A stretch of DNA of 64,000 nucleotides from Zanthoxylum bungeanum (lineage: Eukaryota > Streptophyta > Magnoliopsida > Sapindales > Rutaceae), in contig SKCR01038867.1 in NCBI GenBank assembly GCA_019454045.1, forward strand, positions 97,813-161,812, read 5' to 3'. Made by a program: the position numbers and the translations under genes. The notes below the pieces were generated by a model. It saw only the letters and a list, made by a program, of their open reading frames with translations. It was not told the DNA's origin and made no database searches. Below are positions 54,694 to 64,000 of this stretch, piece after piece; within the stretch, counting starts at the first letter, position 1, and the number at the start of each line of letters is the position of its first letter.

Positions 54694-55714
54694 AAAAATT
54701 CTAAGCAGAATTTCAAAAAACGGAGCTCACTGTTGCGGCCGGAATGGTAAAAAATGGTGGAAATGACACTTCGTTGGTCAAAATCCGACACAGGGACCAA
54801 ATTGTAAATTTCAGAAATTACAGGGTCAAAGTGCAATTTCCAAAAGTTCAGGGGCCCAAGTACAATTATGGAAAAGTTCAGGGACTAAAATATAATTTCG
54901 AATAGGTATATTGGCTAAAATGTAATTTCCAAAAAGTACAAGGACCTATCTGAAAATTACCATGTACGCTGACGTGGCGATGACGTGACATGTGACGTGG
55001 CATCTGACTGGGATGCTGACTGGGCGCTGACGTGTCACTGACTGGGCATTGACGTGGGCTGACTAGGCTGCTGACGTGATCGTCTTCAACCTCCAGAGCG
55101 CGTGCGGCGCGTGGAGCGACTGGGCGCGCGTGCGGCGCGTGGAGCGACTGGGCGCGCGTGCAGACTCCTCTGGACGGTGCGTGCGGCGCGTGTGGGCAGC
55201 TGGGACCTCCGATCGATCACCGGAAAATACCACCGAGCTCGTCTCGCCGTGAAAAGTCTGATGGTATGCTCAAAATCGATTTTCGACAACTTTCGTCGGA
55301 ACCGACTTTCCGAACCGAACCCTGTTTCTGAGTTTCGGGATCCGTACGAGTAACCTTAGCTCATGATACCACTTGTTGAGATAAAACACACACAATAGAT
55401 GTGAATTGAGAGAAAACTCTTCTTTATTTCTCACCAAACAAAGAATTACAAAGCTTACAAATCAAGCTTTACAAAAAACTTTCAAATACTTTACTCTCTA
55501 TTATACACTCACTTATGAGTTCTGAGATGATAACAATGGTTCTCAAAGCTCCATTTTATAGTGCCCAAAACCGTGTGAACAGTGCCACACGATTTTGGCA
55601 AATTTTTCAACTCAAGCTTTCAGTGGAAAGCTTGCCAATTCTTTCAACCTTGCTTTTGGTATCTTCTGCATGCAAGTTGCATGCACAGCTCACAGAGCTG
55701 TCTTCAATATATAT

Positions 55715-58700
55715 TACACTAAATTAGTTTAGAATTCACGCGATACGTATGCTCATTTTAATTCTCGGTGTATACTTCATGGTTGTAATTCTTGTTCAAT
55801 TACTCTTAGTAATTATATGATGAAACAAGACAATTTTATGTCTTTTAAGGATGACTCATCATCTTGTTACAGTATAACCTAATTGCTTTGATATCTAATG
55901 AAAGCTTCCCAATACCCAAACATTAAACTTAGTATCAATCATTGATAATTTCTCTAAGAAAAATCTCATTCTTTAACATAATAAAATATACATAATTTTA
56001 TGCTACAAAAAAAAAAAAAAATTCAAATTTAAAATCTGAAAGGACATCATTTCTCACACACTGGGTCGATTATTATTTACAATCAATTGAATATTGAGCA
56101 TATGTTATAAAAGAAATATAAAACATAAAAAGACGCTCGCAGCCAAGATGTTGTTTGTGACCCAACTAAAGAAAACTTGTACAGGCTAATGTTGATATCT
56201 GGATTTTGATTTGCTGATATCCCGGTTGTTAGCAAAAATCAAATCTTGATTTTTGATTCCAAAGGCATGTAATATTGTTAAGGACAATTTTGATTTTTCC
56301 CGACCTTATATGATTAAAAAAAATATCGAGCATCAGAAGGAAATAATTAAGATAATTATAATATGGGTGTATATATATAATTTGGGTGCATTTGATTCAT
56401 TAATGTCAGGCATTAATATTATTAGGAGCACCTTTTTTTTTTTTTTTTTTGGTTTGCTCAGACATTTTAGCTTACAAAAAATTGCTTGTTATCATTAAAT
56501 ATTAATATTGACATTTATTGTTCATAATTGTAATGGTAATAATATGTTGGTTTCGATGATTGATGATCAAGTTTTTAATGGTAATAACATTAATAATTAA
56601 TGGAAAATGATTATGAGTTCACATAAATCAATGAGAGCTCATTAAGGAGAATAATCTATTTACATTAGGATTAATAGTACAAGTATGTATGTATGTATAA
56701 ATAATTAACCGATGGGAAAAAAAATAGGTTGACAATAAATGAATGATTTACCTATATAAATCTAAAACAACTATAACCAAATCAAATCGAACAAACTACT
56801 TTCTTATTATGTGAAGTTGGCTACATGGATTTTATGGAATTTTTGATGCCACTGTGTTCTATTTAAGATTTTTATTTTATCAAATTATATAAAACCTATG
56901 TCTGTTTTTTTTTTTTTTTTTGTCTATATATTAACTTAGGTCTTCTCATACATTATCTGACATGTAACAACACTGTTTGCTCATATTTTCTTATTGAAAC
57001 ACTTAAAGGTTTACGTTGAATATATCTGAACCATCTTAGTCGTATTTTTCTATTCTTATCCTCAATCGGTATTACACGAACTTTCTTTCTAATTTCTTCA
57101 TTACTAATTATATCTTTTTTTGCTACCCACACATCATTCGAAACATTCTCACCTCACATACCCTTTTTTGGACACTTCGATACTTTATTACGTAATATTT
57201 TGTTCCATAAAAATATGACAGGTCTTACGGTCGTCTTATAAATATATAAAAAAAAAAACTATATATAGAAAAATTAGTTTTGATATGTGAGCAACAATAA
57301 GGCTAAGGGAACGAGAGGACTATACCTTCAAGAACATGTGAAGGAGGCGAACTGAGCCAAAAATAATAGCTACATCGATTCCAGAGTCGATATTGAAAGC
57401 TTACTTTTGGAGCTCCATGTTGACTTCGACACTCTATCAGGATGATAGATGGCGATCCTTTTAAGAATCTTACTGATTTTGGAATTGGAAAAAGTGAGAT
57501 ATACTCATAAATTAAAAGGTCATCCAATACTTAAGCCAGTAGTAGTGGAGATTTCTTTATCTCCATTCAAACAAGGAAGCTTTTCTAAGTGTGTTTCATA
57601 TAATGTTTTTGTATTCAATGAATTTTTTTTTAGTGTTCAAGGTATCTTGATTGTTAAGAATCCAGTTCCTTTTGTCCTCTAAGGTTATGGGAGGTTCTAA
57701 ACCCATGTTATGAATTAACTTTTTATAATTGATGAGTTTACATATAAATTTAGGGATTGGTTGGAATGTTTATCTTTGACATATAAATGCTCTTCAATAC
57801 AAGTGTCATGTAAATTATTTGTATGTAAAATAAAATAAGTTAGTATTAGATTTCATGCAATAATAAATGAATTTATTGTGGATCATGAGCCTTTTCGGTT
57901 ATTTAAACTGTCCATTAAATGGGTGGAGACCGAAATAATGGGTGTAAGTATCTCAATATGTATGACATGTGTAAGGTACAGTGCCTATATTTTTTGGGAT
58001 CCTCAATGAATTTCTAAAATATGTAACCCCTTATCAATAAAAAGAGAGATTTTTTTTGTTCATCTTAATACAATGAGTATTAACTGTTTTTTAAAAAAAA
58101 AGATTTGTGACACCTAATTTTGGCCTAAATTTAAGGGTCTCGGCTGTCTGTTTCGAAGACTACTCATGTGCATGCTACAAATAACTCATTCTACTACAAG
58201 ATTGACTTAAGAATGATGCTTCTTGGACATAACACGTAGAACAAAGGATAATAAATAATGAAGCATCATATTATACTCCGATTTCCCCGAATTCTTATAA
58301 AAAATACACCACTGAACTCAAAGACATATTTCCTAGGACCCAGCACCATGTTTAATTTCAAGTGTTGGCAAATTTACCTACTAGAGATTCCCCATCGTTT
58401 TAATCCTATTCATCGCATTCCAGCACGTGTGCAGATGCATATCATATAGTGAGGCGACATTGCTCATTAGATAATTTTGGTAAATTTTACCCATCACAAA
58501 ATCAAGAAACATGAGCTAAAATAGGTTACTACATCAAAATATCTTAAAAGTTTTAGGGTTTCATCAGTATCAGTAACACACAGTATATATATATATATAT
58601 AACAATCCAGCAATACAATTATGCCAAGCTCTCATGCATTGAATCCATTTTATACTACAAAGAAAATTTACATAAAAAAGAGGCAGACTCTGAACAGGAC

Positions 58701-58720
58701 TGACTGCTATGCATTTCGGA
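55715..58720. other. Intergenic, no recognised gene
   Basis: About 3 kb of AT-rich sequence with poly-T tracts near 56431 and 56907. Short ORFs (for example 57449-57682) have no features I can connect to a known family. The last part (58500-58720) is probably the 3' UTR of the VPS2-like gene, with a TATATATA tract at about 58586. Confidence 0.4.
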
Positions 58721-61700
58721 TCAGATGCGTCGAAGGGAGGCCAATCTCTTTTCAAGATCCTCAACATCAGCAGATTCAGAACTGCATGAAGATAAATAAC
58801 AGCAGTCAGAGAATTCAAGCTAAAAATGAAAATGGAAAGAAAAAGACAAGGTCACTCAATATCACAATTGGAAAACAAGTTTTCCCAAGTTCTGACACCT
58901 AACAACCAAAAGGGAGCATGACACATACCTAGTATTGGTTTTAGGAGCATTTGTAACAGCATTAGGAGTGTTCCTTGATGCAATCCGACCTTTTGGAGCT
59001 GACGATAACTGTTCAATAAAGACCAAGATTATAATTGTAAAAACATCAGTGAAAATTCACAAAACAAAAACAAAAGAAAGAGAGGGAGGAGAATGCACAT
59101 GAATTAAAGAAACCAACCTGAGATGCAATATCCACACCGATCTCATCAAGCACCTGCAGATCAATAATGCTAATCAATGACCCATGGTAGCAGACCATGC
59201 TACAGGTGAAAAAGAAAACAGCAAAGATAATGAAATGATAATTTCGATATATCCACCTGGTTAGTGAGTTCCTCCGTTTCCTCTTCAGCCTCGTCTTTGT
59301 CTAAAGTTTCATCAATAGACTCTGACATCATCTCAATCTGTAAAGGAAACAATGGTTATTTATAAAACGGAAGAGTGCACATTAATAAGGGCAAGTCAGG
59401 AGAACCCATTATAGATGATGCAAAAATTATATAGCAAATGGCATAGGAAGGAACTCTACACTGTTTTGAATCCATTCAAACCCATTCAACTATGAGCTGC
59501 ATGCCAAAGTGCAATTCCCAGACAACTATCAACTGATCAATATTTGCTATACCTAGGAATTACTCAATTGCTAAACAAAAGAACTGACGAGACTTGAAAA
59601 ATTGCAAGGTGAAAATAAGTAAAATATTTATATTCTGAAAAACATAAAATATTACCGTCATGTCCATTTGTGCCGACTGCTTCTGGAATTCTTTGATCAA
59701 TTTAGCTTGCTTTGCAGGTTGCATTTTCTGGAAAAGGGAAGATAGATGACATAATTGTAACCTTTTGAAACAAGCAATAAAGCTAAATGAAAGATCAAGA
59801 AATATTGCACTACTAAGACAACAATTACAAATTACAACGACTTCCAGCTCGCAAATACCTATGAAAAAAGAATCAGGGCCAAATATATCATTTAACTCAT
59901 ATTACGGAGTTCTTATTTTTGTCTTTGTTGTTGACACACTTAAACACAAGGAGCAAGGACTAGACTGCTAATTAAGAAATATTCATGTTGATGTACTGTA
60001 GATAATATATAGTCCATGATTTAAATGATTAGTGAAGCACCCAATGTAATAATCCCAATGCTGAAATGCATACCTGGTTCATTGCCACCATTGCTTTGGT
60101 TGCGCCTCTCATTCCAGTAGAAATCGAAGTACTAGCATATAGAGCCTGTGAATGAAATAATGATTGCCCCAATGATTCTAATAAACATTAGAAAAAATAA
60201 TTTATTTTACATCATATTTACAATATTTTGCTTGTAGTGTTCAACAACCTGTGTATGAGTTGCTACGCCTCTGATTTGGGCACGACTCCCCTGCAAATTA
60301 GTTATTTGTTGGCGTAGCCGAACAAGTTGACGAGCCAATATTCGAGTAGCAGCCTAAATAATAAGTAAATTAACTGAGATAGCTATTTTAGACCGAAGCA
60401 ACCGAGTTAAACTACAAGCTATGGGATAGGGAACAACAGCCAAATTATTTGGCAATTATTGACACAAACTTCAATCTCATATAACACAAATAAAAGCTAC
60501 ATCTTCCTTAAAATGGACATTGGTCTAGATTTTGTTCAGCTTAAGAAGCTCCATTAGACCTCAAACATGAAATTCACATATGCCTGGTATTGAGGCTACA
60601 CATCTTCCTTAAAATGGACAGTGGTCTAGATTTTGTTCAGCTTAAGAAGCTCCATTATACCTCAAACATGAAATTCACATATGCCTGGTATTGAGGCTAC
60701 ACACCAATTCATGGCATCATGATGTTTTAGGAAGAAATAATTATTAATACACCTCATAACACACAACAGAATTACCAAACTCTGGTTAACATTGAGAGTT
60801 TCTGATACAGAGGTCAACAAAACATCTGCCTCAAAAATAAAATTCAGAAATGTCCAGTATTGAGGCTACACCTCATCTGGACGTTCATGGGACCATGAAG
60901 CTCTAGCAAGAAAAGCTATTCAAAGTTCAGACCAAAATATACTACAAAAACACCAAGAAGCATAGCCAAATTTATTCAACCAAAAAAAAAAAAAAAAATT
61001 TAATGGGTAAGTGATGCAAATTCCTAATGTAAACATCATATTTGAAATAAGTGGGGGTTATTATCTCAACAATAAATCAACTCATCCTTGCATAAATATT
61101 GCACCACAAGATAAACTTACCTCATTCCCAGTCTTAGCAGTTTTCTTGATCTCTGCAACCAATTTCTTCTCCTGAAAATTACACCAGAGTAAAGCTTTTA
61201 ATATAGACATATAAGTTCAACGAAAATGAAAACCGTGAGAGGCAGAGTAACATACCTCCAATTGAAGAGCTGCAATCTCACGTTCAATACCTACAAAATC
61301 AAATAACACATTACCACAGACAGAGAATAAAGACTGCAGGAAGATGGGGAAAAAATGCTATGAACATCCACAAATAGGATCGTTTCTTTAACAAGTTTTT
61401 GAACTACTAACAGTTTTGAATAAAACTATTCTCATATCAGTACTTATTCTCGGGAAATCTAATCAAGTAGTGAGTGATTCATAAGCACAAGCATACTAGA
61501 AATGCCCTGAGAAACTCAAAAAGAAATAATTTTGAAATGTGGGTTTGATTTCCCTAACAAGATTAACAATTCCATACATACATACGTACCTCTAGTAGCA
61601 GTAGCCATGTCCCTCTTGCTCTCCCTCAAAGCCTCTGTACCAAAACATAATTAATTAATCACTCATCCATCACTTTTTATTCACAGATCAACAACCTACA

Positions 61701-61895
61701 CACACAGCAAAAATGATAATAATAATAATAATAATAAATAAATAAATAAAAGGAAATAAAAAACAAGCAATGCGGGGAAATGAGCCAAAAAAAAAAAAGG
61801 AAACGACGGCGTCGTGGTTTGAGCTTTAAGAGTGTAACACCTCTGGGTGAGGTTTTTTTCCTGAAAATGTTAATGGTTTTCTTCAAGATTTTCAT
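58721..61895 (-). CDS. VPS2.2: ESCRT-III subunit VPS2-like (VPS2.2/CHMP2 type)
   Basis: The exons (complement) are 61841-61895, 61590-61634, 61256-61290, 61121-61171, 60249-60353, 60074-60145, 59656-59727, 59257-59337, 59118-59153, 58929-59008 and 58721-58781, totalling 693 nt (230 aa). Arabidopsis VPS2.2 is about 222 aa. ESCRT-III subunits polymerise on endosomal membranes to drive inward budding of multivesicular bodies, and the ATPase VPS4 disassembles them. The basic N-terminal helices (GIEREIAALQLEEKKLVAEI, AATRILARQLVRLRQQITNL) precede acidic C-terminal helices. The final exon ends EDLEKRLASLRRI, a MIM1-type motif for VPS4. Residues NIFRKKTSPR match the family N-terminus, but the usual start ATG before NIF is ATT. 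An in-frame ATG seven codons upstream (61895) is taken as the start; one at 61937 would add 14 residues. Intron 4 holds a tandem duplication. Confidence 0.92.
60497..60705. repeat. 101-bp tandem duplication in VPS2-like intron
   Basis: ATCTTCCTTAAAATGGACA through GCCTGGTATTGAGGCTACA is present twice in a row with a period of 101 and few differences. A partial third copy (GTCCAGTATTGAGGCTACACC) lies near 60855. Confidence 0.85.
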
Positions 61896-61941
61896 GGTTT
61901 GTTTTCTTGCCTCCGAAGCAAGCTCCTTTCTCGTCATTCAT
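61870..61941 (-). promoter_or_regulatory. Overlapping upstream ORF (uORF) in VPS2-like 5' region
   Basis: ATG at 61941 opens a 24-codon frame ending TAA at 61870. It overlaps both in-frame candidate starts (61937 and 61895) of the main CDS in another frame. If the transcript starts upstream of 61941, this could lower translation of the main ORF. Confidence 0.5.
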
Positions 61942-62799
61942 ACAAATCTAATTCTGACTCTCAAGTCAAGTGGTACTGGAGACTGCACATAATTAAAAAA
62001 GTGAAGTAGCAACTAGCAAGCAAGAGTGAGAGAGTGAGAGAGATTTCTTCGGGGAGCGTGCTTCTAACGTTAATCCTCCAACTAGCCGTTGCTGTTTTGT
62101 TTATTTACTTTACTACCCTTACTTTTTCCTTTGACTTTATTTATTGGTTGATTCTTCAAAGGGCCCCACTTCTCATTGTTAAATGTGCGACGTTATCTAT
62201 CCGGGGCATTAATTTTTAAATTTATTAATTAATGTAAACAGAGAGGTTTTTTTATTTATTTATTTAATTACAATCAGGAATCTACTAATCATTTCTGTGA
62301 TAGAGCAGCCCCAAATTACTACTTTGCTGAGGACACTGTGGTTCAGCATAAATTAATAGTCTGCTAAGAATGAAACCGACTCCCGTTATTAAACAATACT
62401 CTGATTAAACTAAAAAAAATGTTCGAATACCACGACAATCAAACGTATCCAAATCAAACCACAGATTATTTGGAATCTCTGTTATAAAAAATTCGATTAA
62501 CTCTATATTGGTTGTAAATATTTAACACAATATTCTTTCTTTGTTCGGTTTTATGAAAATATTTTACAATTTCAACACTAGAAAGAGTCGAAACATCTAG
62601 ACATAAACAAAATATAAATAGCTATAGTCCAACACATACTGCAGCGCCTCCGATAGCGAGGTGGCTCAATACGGGCATGTTAATTTAGAAAATACAAAAA
62701 GATGATTTTTTTTTTTTTTTTTTACTTTTTCTTTTTAAAAAGCATCAACTGAATCGCAATCCAACAGACACAATTATGCCACATGGCATTACGGGTGGC
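61942..62799. other. VPS2-like promoter and intergenic region
   Basis: Upstream of the VPS2-like gene. No gene is visible; a poly-T tract lies near 62708-62726. Confidence 0.35.
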
Positions 62800-62990
62800 T
62801 CCAGCCACCCCAAACCCACTTAATTGTGGAATTCTGATGGTTAAATCCCACCGCCAAATCATGTTTAAGCGGAGCAGGTAAAATTTCTGACTGTTTCAGA
62901 CTCTTACAAAAAACACACTATCTGGATTCGAACACAAAATCTCAAGATGAGATCCTGAACCTCACACCATCAAACCACGTCTCTTGGTGA
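62800..62990 (-). mobile_element. SINE, second copy of the 14464 family
   Basis: Read on the - strand from 62990, it has an A-box-like GTGGTTTGATGG, a B-box TTCGAATCC, then GTAAGAGTCTG and TTTTACCTGCTCCGCTTAA, aligned with the copy at 14464-14658. The far end carries a palindrome, GGGTGGCTCCAGCCACCC (about 62795-62812). No poly-A tail or target duplication could be fixed, so the end is approximate. Confidence 0.7.
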
Positions 62991-64000
62991 CAAAAATCAC
63001 ACTCCCTGGAATATTGTGAATAGCTAAAATTGAGAAAGTGAACAGAATCTAAATTTTGAAGTAGAAAATAGAGGAGCTAATGATAACAATACGAGAAGAA
63101 AACGAAATGAATGTAGAAAATGTCCATGTAGATTCAACAAATAAAAGAGAGAGAGAGAGAATGCAACAAACAAAAACATGTCAGAGAGAGACCCAACCTA
63201 CCCAGTCATACACTGAATAAAATAGGTTTAATATTAGCTTAAAACCAACAATGTATTTAGTCTCCGGCAACTCATTTTTAGGCACAAAAAACTACTAGGA
63301 TGACATAGTGTACTACTAATAACATCATCAAAATCCTCAACTAAGGGAGTGCCAAAGAACTGCATTAGTCCGAACCACAAGCAAACTCAAAGCCAGATAT
63401 GGTGGGATTAGGAACATTCCAATTTGAGAATCTTCACCGCTCGAGTCCTCTGCTACAATAAAAAATGCAATTCATTTTCTAATCAAGAAGAGTTCATCTA
63501 CAAGAAAAGATATGGTAATAGAAAGCAAGAAGCATTGCAGTTTTACAGTTAGTAACTTCGTAGAACAATGCAAGACATGTACATGACAAAAACCCCAAAT
63601 GTGGAAGGACACGGCAACTTCACAAAAGTTTAAGAACATGGCAACTTCATCAATCATATAAGGTCAAAACTCCCACAAAGTATTTGCAGAGTATGAGATA
63701 TCAGATAACCAAGGAAATAACTTGGAACCGTGCCAATATTTAGAACTTTTACTTTTAAAATGAAAACTAACAATAACACATGCACAAACAGTGAGCTATG
63801 TATGAAACAAACTGAAAAATGTGGAAAGCACATTATCAAATTAATTTGGCAAATATGGCGGATAATTTGACGAAGGGATATAAACCTGGATGCCATTATA
63901 GTATTTTGAAAAGTTATAGGGGTGGTTTTGAATGTATTTGGATGTAAACTGATGACATATTGACATGTTGATTTAGGGTTATCAAAGATAAGGCTTTGTA
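62991..64000. other. Right window edge, mostly without recognised genes
   Basis: AT-rich sequence with a GAGAGA tract near 63148. It may hold the 3' end of a - strand gene that extends beyond the window (see the possible terminal exon at 63408-63452). Confidence 0.3.
63408..63452 (-). CDS. Possible terminal exon of an unidentified gene
   Basis: On the - strand, a TTTTTATTGTAG acceptor-like site is followed by an open frame QRTRAVKILKLECS and a stop (TAA at 63408-63410). It has the look of a short last exon, but I do not recognise the protein and the rest would lie upstream, perhaps outside the window. This is a weak call. Confidence 0.2.
   Translation of the reverse strand, partial: QRTRAVKILKLECS

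Larger units (their letters stand above)
50232..55709 (-). mobile_element. Ty1/copia LTR retrotransposon, decayed, TSD TATAT
   Basis: LTRs are 50232-50578 (3' LTR, 347 bp) and 55374-55709 (5' LTR, 336 bp). The right copy lacks a 10-bp duplicate (TGGCTTTTGG) and its terminal CA has become TA. TATAT flanks both sides (50227-50231 and 55710-55714). On the - strand, the sequence after the 5' LTR is TGGTATCATGAGCT, the initiator-tRNA-Met primer site typical of copia elements. The domain order gag, protease, integrase, RT, RNase H is the copia order. Multiple stops and frameshifts make it inactive. The leader (54700-55360) is unusually GC- and motif-rich. Confidence 0.93.

Noticed and set aside
55086..55353. 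ORFs on both strands with arginine-rich translation
   Set aside because: Product of the GC-rich tandem repeat in the copia leader.
63654..63896. 80-residue minus-strand ORF starting MASRF
   Set aside because: No domain recognised and no linked exon that could be supported in the window.

Overview
This is nuclear DNA from a flowering plant, almost certainly a eudicot. The evidence is intron-rich plant genes with GT-AG junctions, AT-rich intergenic sequence, and dense nested LTR retrotransposons with other plant transposon types. I could not identify the species. There are no bacterial genes, CRISPR arrays, rRNA or recognisable tRNA genes.

Six host genes can be read. On the + strand: a gamma-SNAP vesicle-fusion adaptor (4095-7868, nine exons) and a FAS1 (fasciclin) domain protein (8889-9643) with an apparent frameshift in its signal peptide. 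On the - strand: a JmjC histone H3K4 demethylase of the JMJ14/JMJ18 group (10322-17163, eleven exons), a CASP-like membrane protein (37835-38801, three exons), an LSD1-type zinc-finger cell-death regulator (39596-42915, six coding exons) and an ESCRT-III subunit of the VPS2.2 type (58721-61895, eleven exons). From memory, Arabidopsis At4g20380-At4g20410 (LSD1, CASPL, JMJ14, gamma-SNAP) and At1g30800-At1g30810 (FAS1, JMJ18) together give the same gene set. The first five genes therefore look like an old conserved block that transposons have pushed apart.

Most of the rest is mobile DNA with boundaries readable at base level. 501-1420 is a solo LTR (TSD AATAT) inside an AT-rich repeat. 1986-3297 and 17987-18831 are two related MULE-like elements with long inverted ends. 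14464-14658 is a tRNA-derived SINE in a JMJ intron with a 16-bp target duplication; a relative lies at 62800-62990. 19163-30003 is a Ty3/gypsy element (TSD CAATC) with gag, protease and partial reverse transcriptase, an antisense plant-mobile-domain ORF in place of RNase H and integrase, and a 2.1-kb solo LTR (TSD GAGGC) nested in its 5' LTR. 31776-35722 is a non-coding LTR element (TSD ACATC). 45650-49418 is a 3.8-kb solo LTR (TSD CCGCT) with a hAT-type element (46500-47161) inside it. 50232-55709 is a decayed Ty1/copia element on the - strand (TSD TATAT).

The host genes belong to separate cell functions (membrane fusion, cell surface, chromatin, membrane scaffold, cell-death control, endosomal sorting). 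There is no operon logic linking them. The most unusual signals are a hairpin with one compensated base pair shared by two different LTR elements, clusters of plant bZIP-type motifs and repeated TATA units inside retroelement control regions, and an altered start codon in the VPS2-like gene.
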